Positions 20,488 to 33,032 of a stretch of DNA of 64,000 nucleotides are shown here, piece after piece. The notes beneath the pieces are model-generated. The model made no database searches. It saw only the letters and a program-made list of their open reading frames with translations, and had not been told where the DNA came from. The position numbers and the translations under genes were made by a program. The stretch's first letter is position 1, and each line of letters starts with the position of its first letter. The DNA is from Teratosphaeria epicoccoides (taxonomy: Eukaryota; Ascomycota; Dothideomycetes; Mycosphaerellales; Teratosphaeriaceae), in NCBI GenBank assembly GCA_021401465.1, contig JADDMT010000050.1, positions 124,001 to 188,000 of the forward strand. The letters are read 5' to 3'.

Positions 20488-23304
20488 CTACCCCTTCAAC
20501 CCCTCAAGCGTCTCCTGCAACCTCTCCCAGCCCTCAGTGCCCGCCCAGTAACTCTTTCCCTTGCCAAGAATTCCTCTCACAGCCGTTCTGGCCTTGAATT
20601 TCCAATCCTTCGCCACCATCTCACCTGCACCCATGCCCTCCGTACGCTCCTTCGGGCCCAAGCTCTCATACGCGTCACACAATCTCACTGTGGCATCTAC
20701 CACAGCATTCCACTGCTTCTGATTCTCGCCCAGATCCCAGCCAGGCTGACTGATGACAGCCCTCCACGCCTTCTCCTCCGCATCGAGCGCGGATGAGGGC
20801 TTGTTGCGCCATAGTGCGAGTTTGCTGACAAGCTGCCAAAGGTCTGCAGATACGGTGATTAGAGGGACGACAAGAGCGTCGACGAATCTTACGAAGATAC
20901 GTGGTAGACCTGGTTGTTCAGGATCGTACCTCTCGGATGTGGAAATGACATGGGTAGCCAAAAGCCCCAAGACCTGCTTGTCCAAGCACTTCTCTCCGTC
21001 GGTCTTGCCTCTGAGTTCGATGAGATGCCTCTGAGCTGACAACGCTGTTTGATAGTCAGGTGGAGAGAGGGAAGCTGCAACGATCAGGACGTTCTCCCAG
21101 ATTCGGTAGGAGTCGTGCTTCAAGGACGCAGCACGCTTCAGGGCAGTCAGCGCATCCTGCCTGCTCTTCTGCAGATCGACTTTCGGCTTCCAAGCTGCTT
21201 GAGCATCAATTTCCTCATCTGCAGCCCCAGCATCAACATTTTCAGTTCCGTCATCCTTGGACCCAATCCTTAGCAAAGCAGCTGCGAAATTACTCCAAGC
21301 CTCGGCATCTGTCTCATCCAACTGCACGCATCGAGAGAATGCCTCAGCAGCCTTCACAAACTGGCTAAGCTCCAGCAGGGTACAACCCAGTGCAAACCAA
21401 CTACTTCCATTGAGTGGGTCAGCCTTCAGACTGTTACTGAAAGCATCCGCAGCCTTCACAAAGTCTCTATTCGAAATGTACATTCGACCCAGCGAACGCT
21501 GAGCACGTGCATATCTGTGATTAGACACTTCCCAAGCTTTCTCGTACATCTCAGCCGAAGAGTCGAAGTCGCCCAGAATGCAGTACAAGCGTGGCGCATC
21601 AAGTGGCGGCGGGTGTCTCTCGCTGCCTTCCCACGTCTCATCCTCACCGATACTGTCTTCAGGCGTGTCGGAATCGTGTCCAGTGGCGTGAAACAACAGC
21701 CGCCTAACGATCTTCCTGCCTTTGTCCTCCCGCTCAGTGGCGGCCCAGCATAGCGCAGCTTCTGCCCACATCTCCAGGCGCTCGTAGATTTCCAGAGCGG
21801 ACCTCAGACCACCAAGGGACACCCACCGTGATGCAAGCTCGGCCTCCAACTCCCAGCCTGTAGGTGACGCAAGTTGGAAGATGTATCGCAGACGCTCGGA
21901 AATCGGTGCGCTCTCAGTCTCCTTGGGCCGGGGAAGAAACGTGGTCATGACCTCCGCAGCATCTGCATTTTCCGCATCAGAGCCAGCAGTGTTTCCGATA
22001 ATCTGGTCCACTAGAGCTTGAAGCTGGAGTAGGCCGCGCTCGATAGTCCGAGAGCTGTAACCTTCGATTCTGCTTCGGACTAGAAGTGCCTGAGTGTAGA
22101 CCTGCCAGTTCGAGCTGCCTCCTTCAAGAACACGCGTTGCATAGGGCAAGGTCTCTTCCCTGGTCAACCCATTTTCCGGTGAGGTGTTTCTTATTGACGA
22201 AGCAAAAGAAAGCAAGATCGTTGAATCTAGTGCATCCAGCTTTGGCTGGTCTGAAGGATCAAGGTCTTGCAACAGAGGTGGCAGAGCCTGTTCCACGTTT
22301 CGATGGTCCTTCGATCTCTCGGTGAAAGAGATCGCTTCCAGCAACGTGTCGTCGTTCAGATCAAGCTTAGCAGGTTCAGTGGCACCAGCTGAGTCGTTCG
22401 TGCTACCATTGACCTCCATGGCAGTCTCTGCAGCTGCCGCGTTCCCATTGCTCTCGCCATTCGCACTCCTGGCAAGCACAACAAGCTGACTCGTATCCTT
22501 CACCTGAAACTTCGTCCGCTTCCCCATCAAGCCCGTGAGCCTATACTCAAACCCTCTCAGTACCCTCGCCTTCTCGAGATCCGCTCTCGCTAGTTTATCG
22601 AGCCCATGATGAAGATGTATGCTCGCCATCTCCAGCAAAAGCTCCACCTTCGAGCCCTTCAAATCCTCATTGCCAAACACAACATCATGCAGTAGATCCA
22701 AATCGTCGTAGATCTGGTGCTGCAACGTGCTCGATACCTCAAACAAAAGTCTCTGCCGCATAAAGAGCGCCCTCATCTTCGCCCATCTCGCCGGCGCCAC
22801 AGCCTTCAGTACACTCGGGTGGCTCGAGACACACTCTGCCAGACTCAGCAGTTCCACATTGGGCGTCAGCTTATACGCCGCGATGCCATCAGCGCCCATT
22901 TCTGCCAACAGTTTCTCCCTGACCTCTTTCGTCCTCGCCGCAGCCTGACTGATGCTCTGCGGGAACACGACCTTAGCACTGGAGAAAGCAAGCGTGGGTC
23001 CAGTGACATTGCTCTGGACGAAGGCCAAGAGAGCCGCATAACCGATGCAAGCGAAGATCCACCTAGACTGCGGCCTGTCCTTTGTAAGGTGGCCCAGCCG
23101 GAGAAAAATGAGATGGTTCCAGCTACCAGACTGAGCATTGTCGAAGCCAGGAACATCAATGTGACCCAACAGCTGTCTCGCTTCTTCGCTCTCGAGAAGT
23201 TGTTGATACTTTCCATCCTCGAGTCTGACGATGAACGGTTCTGTCAGCGCTGCTACTTCTTCGGGCAGACTCTGGCGGAGCCACGACATCAGAGTATCTG
23301 CCAT
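20488..23304 (-). CDS. EMW1: TPR protein Emw1/TTC27 homologue
   Basis: Single-exon protein of 938 aa from the ATG of MADTLMSWLR. The C-terminal half contains consecutive TPR units; the clearest run is YARAQRSLGRMYISNRDFVK, then NGSSWFALGCTLLELSQFVK and DAEAWSNFAAALLRIGSKDD, at about residues 605-710. Length and layout (helical N-terminal half, central TPRs, conserved tail with ALWRNKPSSALDAEEKAWRA) fit yeast Emw1 and human TTC27. Yeast EMW1 is essential and its mutants have cell-wall integrity defects; the biochemical role is poorly defined. The frame opens on GTG two codons earlier, so the ATG at 23302-23304 is preferred. Confidence 0.85.
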   Translation of the reverse strand: MADTLMSWLRQSLPEEVAALTEPFIVRLEDGKYQQLLESEEARQLLGHIDVPGFDNAQSGSWNHLIFLRLGHLTKDRPQSRWIFACIGYAALLAFVQSNVTGPTLAFSSAKVVFPQSISQAAARTKEVREKLLAEMGADGIAAYKLTPNVELLSLAECVSSHPSVLKAVAPARWAKMRALFMRQRLLFEVSSTLQHQIYDDLDLLHDVVFGNEDLKGSKVELLLEMASIHLHHGLDKLARADLEKARVLRGFEYRLTGLMGKRTKFQVKDTSQLVVLARSANGESNGNAAAAETAMEVNGSTNDSAGATEPAKLDLNDDTLLEAISFTERSKDHRNVEQALPPLLQDLDPSDQPKLDALDSTILLSFASSIRNTSPENGLTREETLPYATRVLEGGSSNWQVYTQALLVRSRIEGYSSRTIERGLLQLQALVDQIIGNTAGSDAENADAAEVMTTFLPRPKETESAPISERLRYIFQLASPTGWELEAELASRWVSLGGLRSALEIYERLEMWAEAALCWAATEREDKGRKIVRRLLFHATGHDSDTPEDSIGEDETWEGSERHPPPLDAPRLYCILGDFDSSAEMYEKAWEVSNHRYARAQRSLGRMYISNRDFVKAADAFSNSLKADPLNGSSWFALGCTLLELSQFVKAAEAFSRCVQLDETDAEAWSNFAAALLRIGSKDDGTENVDAGAADEEIDAQAAWKPKVDLQKSRQDALTALKRAASLKHDSYRIWENVLIVAASLSPPDYQTALSAQRHLIELRGKTDGEKCLDKQVLGLLATHVISTSERYDPEQPGLPRIFVRFVDALVVPLITVSADLWQLVSKLALWRNKPSSALDAEEKAWRAVISQPGWDLGENQKQWNAVVDATVRLCDAYESLGPKERTEGMGAGEMVAKDWKFKARTAVRGILGKGKSYWAGTEGWERLQETLEGLKG

Positions 23305-23922
23305 TTCCACACTCGTGAAGCTCTACCAGACACCCACCTATGTTGGACACAGTTATCTATCCGTACTGATGGAGGGGCAACGAATTCTTCGGGCTTGCCC
23401 CGCGACCCATCACACTTTCCCCGCCCACCCATTAGCCACGCTTGTGGCGGCGTCTGCGTATCACATGCAAGATTCTTACATCCGGCTTCGTACAGAAAGC
23501 ATAAGCGAAGACAGGGCTCTCACGGCACGGGCTATGGTTTCAAGGGCTTGACGCAGGAACATGTGATTCACGATGACAGGAGGAAAGTACACAAATTTCG
23601 CCACCTTCACGTGGGATCGATCTGGGTGAACTCAGCTCAGGCAGTCTCGCAGCCCGATTTGCACAATGCTAAAGGACATGAAGAACAAGCTATTTTCATC
23701 GAACAGCTGTGACGATGGGAACCTTTCGTTGTCCGTGAACCCGCTACTCTGGCTCTTCCTGTATGCCCGGTATCTCTTTCTCATGCTGTTGGAAGGATTA
23801 TGGAGTCATAACCATGCAATTTCTCGTGCTGGGTGCCCAGCCCGCTGTGCCTGTAACTTGACGTCCCTTATGCGCCGCCTGATCGCTCACTCTTCCCGTA
23901 TCGCACTGCAAACATTGGGTAT
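23305..23922. other. Intergenic region between EMW1 and HOG1
   Basis: Both neighbours are on the minus strand: this is the EMW1 promoter plus the HOG1 3' UTR. The minus-strand frame near 23800 is read-through from the last HOG1 exons and is not an extra gene. Confidence 0.6.
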
Positions 23923-25378
23923 CTAGGGAATCTGCGCGCCGTTCTCCGCCGCGTGCTCTGCATTCGCGCCGTCGACGTTGTGGTAGTCTAGGATCTCGGA
24001 GTACCTGCCGTGCCACAGTGTCAGTAATGCTCCATCTGCAGGATCGAAAGCGGTTTACGCACATCATGATCTTCCACGTGTCGACCGGCAGATCGGCATC
24101 ATTGAAGCTCCAGTCGAACTTCTCCTCTGCCTCCGGCTCGTCTGTCGGGTCATGGTATGGCGCCAGGTATGGATCTGCTAATGCCTCGCCAGCCTTCACC
24201 CGTTTTCGCGGGTCGAACACCAGCATGCGTTCCAACAGCTCAATCGCCTGTGGGTCTGCGTTCTTAAACTTGTTCTTCAACGGCTGCCTCTCCCTCTTTG
24301 GCAGACTCTGCACAAATCGCAGCGTGTTCTCTGAGCAGATGGTGCTGATGACATCATCTGGTGGTGTGCCAAGGAGTTCCGTGATGATCGAGAACTGGTT
24401 TACATGGTCCTTGCCCGGGAACAGAGGCTTGCCCTCCAGCATCTCAGCGAAGATGCACCCAGCACTCCAAATGTCAACTTCAACATCGTACTTTTGCCAT
24501 GTGAGCATGATCTCGGGGGCGCGGTAGTATCTGGTAGAGACATATCCAGTCATTTGAGGGTCTTGTATACGAGCCAGACCGAAGTCGCAGATCTTGAGAT
24601 CGCAGTTCTCGTTGACAAGGATGTTCGAAGGTTTCAGGTCGCGGTGCACAACGCCAGCGGAGTGGACATATTTCAGACCTCGCTATGTGGTATTATGAGT
24701 ATGACAGAGTAGGCTGAGTCCTTGTCCGGCACTTACCAGGATTTGGTAGAGGAAGTACTGAATGAACTGCTTCTCGAGCGGCCGCGAGGTAAGCAGACGG
24801 TGCAAGTCTGTCCCAAGCAATTCGGTGACAAAATAGCTGTGAGCGAGAATGAGCCAAGTTTGAGGGTAGAGACGTCACTCACCGACGTACATGTCTTCCA
24901 ACGGAGAAATGAAGATGTCCGAGAGGGAGATAACCTGGGCGAGGATCTTTAGCACGCGCTCCTTCCCTCCACGTCCATTGTTAAAGTCGGCTTACATTCT
25001 CATGCTTGAGATGCTTCAACAGCTTGAGCTCACGGTAGGTGCGCTTGCTGAGAACTGGCGTGGAGAACGGCTTCATGATCTTCTTGACAGCCACAGCTTG
25101 TCCAGTCAACTGATCCTTTGCCGAACTGCCCTCAGCGCATCAGTATACCTGTCGCCACTGCCCCATCAACCCGGCTCCTCACTCACCATACGAGCCCAAA
25201 AGCGCCCATGCCCACTGGCTGGAGATCCGTATACCTGGCCACCGTCAGCACGACTGTCCCTCCTGCCCGCCATTGAGGCTCTGGGTGCGCCACACGAGTG
25301 CTCCGCCTTGATTGTTGCTCACCTGCTCGTGATCTCGAAGGTGGTGCCGAAGATCTGCGCACGCACAAATTCCGCCAT
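23923..25378 (-). CDS. HOG1: Hog1-type stress-activated MAP kinase
   Basis: Seven exons on the minus strand: 25323-25378, 25187-25234, 24996-25125, 24891-24934, 24737-24836, 24063-24682 and 23923-24004, giving 359 aa with every junction in phase. The introns are 54-88 nt. Start [11 protein letters not shown] is the conserved Hog1 N-terminus. Kinase landmarks are [12 protein letters not shown] (Gly-rich loop), AVKKIMKPF (catalytic Lys), [13 protein letters not shown] and the activation-loop TGY in [13 protein letters not shown], which identifies the p38/Hog1 class. The common-docking region and the tail motif [15 protein letters not shown] are present. It acts in the osmotic and general stress cascade, below a Pbs2-type kinase, moving to the nucleus when phosphorylated. 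Confidence 0.95.
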
Positions 25379-28300
25379 CTTGCCGGTGTGTTGTCGTCAA
25401 AATCGAAGTGTTCGAAGATGCAATTTGCGAAGAGAAATGCGGCGGCGTGTAGTGTGGCTTGCTCTGTTTCCTTAGGGTCGTGTGGGGCAGTCGAGAGCTT
25501 CCACGTGCCTTCGAGATCCACTGTGCAACAACAGGGCAGCGACCAGGTTCAGACTGGTTGTCGATGTCGATATCGCTGGTTGAAGAAGCGGTGCAGCAGG
25601 CCCGTCCTGGAGGATTGCTGCGCTGGCAAGCTGCAAATCTTGTAGTCAGGAACAGCCGCCAACGTGGTTCCAAATGATCGACGACCAGTTGCCTGTCTTG
25701 AAAATCTGAACAGTGGCCGAGTGGAGCTTGCCTCCCGGTCCGCAAGGCTTCCGACCGCGAGCTTTCGGTCTGCACTCCGTTCGATGCCCAGCTGTGATGT
25801 TGATGAGCTACTATGTATTCGACACAGGTGCGGTCGTAGATGGAGAAGTGACTGAGAAGAAATGAACGAAGCAAACCGTGGAGAAAACAAGCCTGCTTTT
25901 GTTTGTGGACTGCCACACTATATGCCGCTCTGCCAATGCACAGACAATATCCTTCGTGCATCGCCGATTCAAGCATTTTGAGCCACAATATCGGCTGTTA
26001 CGCCCAGTATCATCGCAAATGCTTGAAACGGCATGATCTTCATTCGTAGGGCACAGATATACATGTGAATGAACAACGACTCCCACACTCCGCTTCGTGT
26101 CGCAAGGACACCCTTGGCATGCTGTCGTATGCCAACGTGCGGCCGATGCTGAGGGCGGTCTCGGGCTCCTGGCTATTCTGCGGCAACTAGAAGGCTACAG
26201 TACTTCGCGCGTGGGAGCTCCGAGCAGAATGACGCACAAGCTGCAACTCACCATGTGCAGGCACACTGCATGTACGCAATGTCGAAGTCGCCATCGACAC
26301 ACGTGCGCAATTCCCAACGATAATTATTATGCTAGGGTCGATGGATGGGCAAGTTGAGGCAGGGAACGGCAGATGAAGGCGGAACCGAGAAGAGTTGCAT
26401 TGCCCTAGCATCTCGAGGCCCATCGTCATAAGATTTCGGTTCTGTGCCTGCTAAAGGCGGTCAAATAGAGACTTGCGCCCTCGGGTCATGCCGTTGTTGC
26501 TCACTACGAGGTTTCCAGGCCACTACAGTCTGCAAAGGATGCTGAATCTTGCGATGGCAATTGCGCCCTCATGGCAGGCACGCGGGGTGGCATCGAATGA
26601 TTATATTATCCAACCCGTCATAGTATCATGATCGCGCATTTTCTTGAACGCGGACCCTCAGTTGAGAATATTATTCAGATTGCTGATATGAAAGGGCTGA
26701 TGGTCCTGTAACATCCAGACCCCATAAAATCAGGAGAAGCCTGACAAATTGGCGGCTCTGGACGTATTTGACCTACTGAACGTCATCGACAAGTCCAGAT
26801 ATTTCGCGAGCATCGTAAGGCACTGTGAAGTCGCGAGGATAGGTACTGTGGTTCCGAAGGGCAACGGCCAACCTTCAATCCCAAAGCTGCATATCGTAAT
26901 TAAGCTTCGCTGGGATGATGGCCTTGCGACTCCTTCAAGTGCGGTTCTCTGGACGGGCCGACATGGTTCGGGCAAGTTTTGACGGCAACGCAGTCTCGCT
27001 GCGCCGCATTAGGGCCCGGTCAGTCTTGCAGTCAACCGGCCACTCAAACGTTTGACAGGCGGAGTCAACATCTGATGGACCAAACAATACTGTGAGAAGT
27101 CAACAGCACCATTACGTCTGATGAATATGGTGATGAGCTCTTTGTCGCGTTATCAAGGATTCAATGATCCTGATAACAAGCAGTCAACCGCGTGATTGTC
27201 TGACAGAACCGCGGTTTAAATGGGACGGCCAGCTGGCGCAGGCTACCAAGCATTCGAGTCTGATCCAGATGTGTTGGTGGCTGTGTACGTCCTAAAAGTT
27301 CTTGGGCCAGGGTGTCTCGTGTGGTTGTTCTCCTTGGTCTTCGGCCTCAGGCAGCGATCTGTGTATGATCTGAGGCCATGGCCAGTTCTTGCTGATGAGA
27401 GGACGCTGAGCAGTTCACTTACACCCCTTTGTATGTAGTCTGCACTTGTCTTGGTCGAGGACGCCGGCGATTCGTATCTGTTTTCGCAAAAGCCGTAGGC
27501 TGCCCAGAGCAACCTAAGCTTCCGAAAGTTCGCCATGTTCGCATTGCTATGCATGGTTTGGTACAGTCATTCCACTTGCGACAAGAGTCAGTGGCGCTCA
27601 TCCCAAATGGCGAGACTTCCGCCCGATATGCGGTTCAGCGCTGCAGCTGTGAAGATCGCCGGGCGTCTGGCCGGGAGAACACCCTTCAAGGGAACATCAT
27701 TCCTCGCCAGGTCATGCCGGAAGAGATTCGGTTACAAGCAATGCTGACCGCCCACCGCTGGTCCACGCGTGGTCAACTCGTGGTGACAGGGTCGAGGCAA
27801 GAACATTGCGCTCAGAGAGTGTTGTGTTTGGCAAGGCGGCCTTTGTGGGAAATTGTACCTGAGAAGGCGGGCAGGCATGAGCGCAAAGGGAAGGAACATG
27901 GAAGTCGCTTCGTGTGATACGCCGAGAGGCATCTTCAGACATAAGAGGGCTTAGCAGTCGGCAACTGTACATGCAGGTGACCAATCAAGCGTTTTCACGC
28001 GTCGACTTCTTCAAGGCTCTAGCAGGAGGTAGTACTACTTGCGCCCTCCTGTGAAGCTCTTTCTTGGCCGCAGTGCCGCCTGTGATGCTTCACCTGCGCC
28101 TCATCCACAGATCCCCCAAACTCAGTCGGTCTGTCGCGAAATGCGCCAACTGTATCATTTGGCGGCGGTGTTTCACATCTGGCGCGTATTGGCGATCCTA
28201 TAATTGCAAAGGTGTTCAGTCAACCTGGCACAAATAGCGCAGGTGTGAGCGTCGGGTTGCCGTTGGTTAGGCTGAAGACGTTCTGAGATCATCGGCCACC

Positions 28301-28966
28301 TAAGGTACATGACCTAGGTCGAGTGCGGACGGTTAGCGTGCCCGAACACGGTCAGCGGCATGCCAGACTGTGATTCCCTCGGACGCTACATTGATGAATA
28401 TTGTCGGACATTATTGACAGCGAGACCAGCAAGGCTGCTGCTTGATCATCTCCGCGGCAGCTCTGGATGAACCGTGCGGCCAGGATTGGTCGACAGGCGT
28501 CGCAGTGCAGCGGTCAAGTGGACGTCGGCTGAGGTTCCAGAGCTCAGACACACTGCTTCCACCCACGAGCGATCCGCAAACAAAGACCGCAGCCAAGTAG
28601 AACTGTGCCGACCGACAACTACTACGTAAGCGCAGGAGTGGAGCTCGTCTGGTCGTCGCCGTAGCTGCAGCATTCCGCGCTTGGATAGCTCCGCATCATC
28701 GGCCCTCGACTTCTTTGCTCGCTCGATCGCCCATACACGCCAAGGCGCGATTAGAACGCCTTCCTGGTGGCATACGGACAAATTGGCCGCATTGCGGGAC
28801 TCAGCAGTCTTGGCTGCAAGGCGTCAAGACGCGATCAACTCGGCCAAGTCCAGAGGCCGCAGGGCTTGAGCAGGTAGCCAGTGCGTTCGGGCCGGTTTGG
28901 TGCTGCAACGCCCTTTCACCAGGCTGAGGTCGCCAACGTGATACGCGGCGCTCCGCGCAGTGCACG
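25379..28966. other. 3.6-kb gene-free region between HOG1 and the G-alpha gene
   Basis: Contains the HOG1 promoter/5' leader on the left and the G-alpha promoter on the right (divergent arrangement). Several ORFs of 60-160 codons occur on both strands but none shows family motifs. The middle (about 26.4-27.2 kb) includes an AT-richer patch and a hairpin (27149-27177), and the word CAGTCAAC/AGTCAAC recurs near 27.03, 27.10 and 27.18 kb. Possibly old degraded repeats; I cannot name one. Confidence 0.5.
27149..27177. repeat. Short hairpin in intergenic DNA
   Basis: gttatcaaggat (27149-27160) pairs with atcctgataac (27167-27177) with one unpaired base and a 6-nt spacer. It is isolated, with no coding context, so its role is unknown; it may be a remnant of a small element. 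Confidence 0.6.
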
Positions 28967-30260
28967 ATGGGCGCGTGCATGAGCAGCGATACAACGGCCG
29001 ATGGGGACCAGAAGAAGCGAAGTCAAATGATCGATCGAGGGCTAGAGGAGGACTCGAAGAAGCTACGGCGCGAATGCAAGATATTACTACTAGGTGCGTA
29101 CATCCCGGCTGCCCACGAGAAGCATACGGTGCAATATGCTGCTTGATCTGGGCGGGATAAGTAATGTGGGCGGAGAGCTAACGCAGACGTATCCACAGGT
29201 TCCGGCGAAAGCGGCAAGAGTACAATCGTGAAGCAGATGAAGATCATACATCAAAATGGCTACACACGCGATGAACTCGCGCTTTATCGACATACCATCT
29301 ATAAGAACCTGCTCGACTGCGCGAAAGCCCTGATTGGCGCCATACGCCAATTTGAGGTTGACTTCCACGAGGCGACGAATCGCAATGAGGCGGAATACAT
29401 AATGGAGTATGCGGTTGATCCGGACCCACACCAGCCGCTGGACACGAGAGTAGGAGCTGCAATCGCGAACATATGGGCCGACAAGAACACATCGAGAGTG
29501 TTCGAGCACCAAAACGAGTTTTATCTCATGGACTCGGCGCCGTACTTCTTCGGCGAGGTCCAGAGAATAGCTGGACCGGAGTACATTCCAACAGAAGCCG
29601 ATGTGCTGCGAGCGAGGACGAAAACAACAGGTATCTACGAGACAAGGTTCCAGATGGGCCAGTTGAGTATACAGTGAGCTAGCTCGTTGCACCCGCACAG
29701 CAGTCTGAATCGCGAGCTAACATGATCGCAGTATGTTCGACGTCGGTGGTCAACGATCGGAGCGCAAGAAATGGATACATTGTTTCGAGAACGTGACATC
29801 CATCATCTTCTGCGTTGCGCTTTCTGAATACGATCAAGTGCTTCTCGAAGAGTCCAGCCAAAACCGTATGATGGAATCGCTGGTGCTATTCGACAGCGTA
29901 GTCAACTCGCGCTGGTTTATGCGGACATCCATCATCTTGTTTTTAAATAAGGTGGATCTATTCCGAGCAAAGCTGAGGAAAAGCCCGTTGGCCAGCTATT
30001 TTCCGGATTATAGTGGTGGCGAGGACGTGAACCGCGCAGCAAAGTATCTGCTCTGGCGATTCAATCAAGTGAATCGGGCACACTTGAATCTGTACCCACA
30101 GTAAGTATCCATTTAGTCTGACGCGCTGTGAGTGCTCAGGATCGCTGACGAAGATACTAGTCTGACACAAGCGACGGACACGTCGAACATCCGTCTGGTC
30201 TTCGCCGCTGTGAAGGAGACGATCCTACAAAATGCATTAAAGGATTCAGGAATCTTATAG
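28967..30260 (+). CDS. gna-3: Heterotrimeric G-protein alpha subunit, class III (GanB/GNA-3/MagA type)
   Basis: Four exons, 28967-29093, 29199-29673, 29732-30100 and 30161-30260, give 356 aa with all phases closing. The N-terminus MGACMSS offers Gly2 for myristoylation and Cys4 for palmitoylation. GTPase boxes: GSGESGKST (P-loop), [12 protein letters not shown] (switch II), FLNKVD (G4) and ATDTSNI (the G5-region counterpart of TCAT). The 5' extension [16 protein letters not shown] and the C-terminus ALKDSGIL are those of fungal class III alpha subunits, which couple nutrient/GPCR signals to adenylate cyclase and cAMP. The C-terminus lacks the Cys four from the end that pertussis toxin modifies in class I subunits. 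It acts at the plasma membrane with beta-gamma. Confidence 0.95.
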
Positions 30261-33032
30261 CCCGGTCTGATGCTCGAGCAGAACATTGCTGAGGCTACCG
30301 CACACCGTTTACACTACCATATATGCCGTCATCCGCCACTACACCCAGGTACGAATCATTACCATCGCTTCCAGCGGCACCATCTCGTAATTTTCACAAC
30401 ACACACATGATTTGACTCTGCTTTCCTCGGGCTCTGGGGCATTCCTTAATCATCAGCGGGCGTTCCAGGAGCAAGACGCTTCAGAGAGTGAAAACAGCGC
30501 GCCTCAGGGAACAGGCCGCCTATTGATTCTTCTTTGGATCTCGATGAAGTCTACGAAAAAGAGCGGGACGTTAGCAAGCATCCAATTTCAGCACCTGCCC
30601 CTAGTCTTGGGTTTTCTGATTTGATTAGCATGGCGTCCATCGCGGGAAGAAGAGTGCAAGAGCAGCAGAGCTCGTGGCGGCGCAAAAGTCCGGATTGAGC
30701 AGACGAAGGGTGGCTTTGTCACGTAGTTGAGGAGACGGGCCCCTGATACGGATGCGACGCGAGCAGGAAAACCTCGCGGGAATCTTGGGCTGGTGTGATG
30801 TTCATCTTCTGATTGGAAGGTACCTATGACATCGTAATACAACTTTTCGCCTGAGTTGAAGACCTCATGCCTCTTCTGATGCATAAGTTCCCTTCCTACT
30901 GCTTTTGCCTCTCTCGTGGAATTTCGCCGCGGCAGGACGTTTGCCAACCAACAACTGGGTGCGGCCACGGCCCTGGTCGTTGTGGGTGCAGACGCATTCA
31001 TGAAATGCTACTGGCGCATGCTTGCGATGTGTGAGTTGGGCGAATGCTCCTGCCTGGTGCCGTCTCAGATCGGGTGCACGAGTATCGCTTCAGGCACAAT
31101 CTCGGGTCGACAATCGCGTTAATATCTCGAAGGGACGTCGTGGGCACGGCGCCAAGCCGGGCGGCTTCTAGAACAAGCTACCTAGACATAACGGCAGCGC
31201 TCGTTTCATAGAGTCCCAAAGGCAGGACTTTGCGGTGTAGAGCCTGCCTTCTTGACTCTGAGGCTCGCGTCACAAAAAGTCTTCGCACATGGAGTGGACT
31301 TGGCGCAGGCTGCAGGCACAATCACTATGCTTTGCATGTAACGGCGTACTCTGATGCAGCTGCGCCGACTCAGTCTGCTTAGAGCCCATGGAGCGGATAT
31401 GAACATTGTGACGCCTTCATCTGACGTAAACCCTCGGTGACACCATTGATCAACCAGAGAGTCAGCCGCGTGCTAGGAGGAGCCAACGGAGGATGCTCGA
31501 ATTATGACAGTACAAGCAGTCAACAGCATTGTTAGTCAGTCGATCGTGTTAAGAAGCATACCTACCGGTAAGCAATCGAACACATCAAACAGCGTTCAGC
31601 CGTGTCAACCAGCCACCAACCTGATCGAATCAGAGATCTCTGATCACCCTGGACCTTGGACATTCAATTGAGTCTGGCATGTACCTCTTGGACGATCTGA
31701 ATGGAACATCTGGTAGCAAAGAAAGCCTGGCGAGTGATAGCTTAATTGACCATCGAATGACATGCTGAATTATCAAGGAAACCTACGCGTTGGCTCTGGC
31801 TCCCATTTGCTGTCAAGTATGTATACCTCGGTCAGCCAGGAAAATGATGGGAGTCCCTGAAGTTGGTAAGGGAACTCCTGCCACTAGCGCCTCACAGGAG
31901 TTGGGCAAGGGATTGGTATTGCCGACCCGTCCCTATGGAGAGTACGGACCACTCATCTCGGGATTCATTATCATGGTACCTGCTTAAATGCAAATACCGG
32001 AGACCACCAGATGATAAGGATGCAGCCTACCGACGGGCTCGAGCGGCGACTTTACATACTATGCTCCATTCCTAATGTGTCCCAACAATGGCACAGACCT
32101 ATGGGCGGGATGCTCATGCAGCCATCCTCCTTGTGTGCGCTTGACATGGTCGAGAAACTTTTTTTGTCGGCTCAAGATCGCATTGCTGGCTAAGTATGTG
32201 TCGCAATGCTACTGCTACAACGAAGTCTGAGCCTGGCCCTGATGTGGTCTGGAAGGTGGTTTTCACTCAAAGCTTTGCATTGGAAATTACACCTTCAGGT
32301 CTTAGCGGACCGTCCGCCAAGGGATCCGACTCCCTTTCAATCATGTCTGAGCCTACGCACTGCAAGTCACTCCCGACAAGCGTTGAAGTACGGCGCTCTC
32401 CCCGCGCAATGACCGTCGCATTGGTATGCGTGGCGTTTTGGAACAACATGGATCTGACGCGAGCGTCGCATAACCGAGGCGCTAAGGGGTAAAAAGCTTC
32501 TGTCACTGCACTTCAACTCCGTTGCGTTGAGCTCGAAACCCAGGAACATCATCTTCTCTCCTCCTTCATGGGCATAGCAATTGCCCAGAACAGGTCGTGC
32601 CGCCATCTCTGATGCGTAGACAAGACAACAATGATGCGGATTCGACGCCGAGCGGCATATGTTACATGTATTTGCTGCAAGTGGCCATTGATACCTCCTT
32701 GGATCATTGGCTACCAAACCACATCCCTGTAAGTACGGTTAGTAGCTCTCAAGGTCGCATAGGGTGAGTGGATATAGTGCGTGATGAATCAAAACCCCGC
32801 CACCGCGTTGTACCTGGATCGCACAGCTCATACTCGGGGCGCCACAACTCGTGTTGGACAGAGCCACACATCGATGCGTTACATATCAAACGACAAGCGC
32901 CTTTCAGGTCCTGCAGCCACTATTACGGTACACCGTACACGTCTGCTCGACCCCTAGTCACTGGCTGCGTTAGCGTCCCCTCATGAGCTGTCATTCACCA
33001 GGTTGCATCGTGCGATTTTCTTTCACCTGCAC
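30261..33032. other. 2.8-kb gene-poor region before the chitin synthase gene
   Basis: Includes the G-alpha 3' UTR and the chitin synthase promoter. ORFs up to 137 codons exist (for example minus strand 30588-31001) but are rich in Arg/Ser/Pro and unrecognised. No transposase, reverse transcriptase or RNA gene was seen. A 5' exon of the chitin synthase could be hidden here, because a CAG directly precedes 33001. Confidence 0.5.

Noticed and set aside
22717..23712. Plus-strand 331-codon ORF opposite EMW1
   Set aside because: Antisense shadow of the conserved EMW1 coding sequence; no family resemblance.
25183..25988. Minus-strand ORFs of 112 and 247 codons overlapping the HOG1 5' exons
   Set aside because: They read through HOG1 introns and leader in other frames; the seven-exon Hog1 model explains the region.
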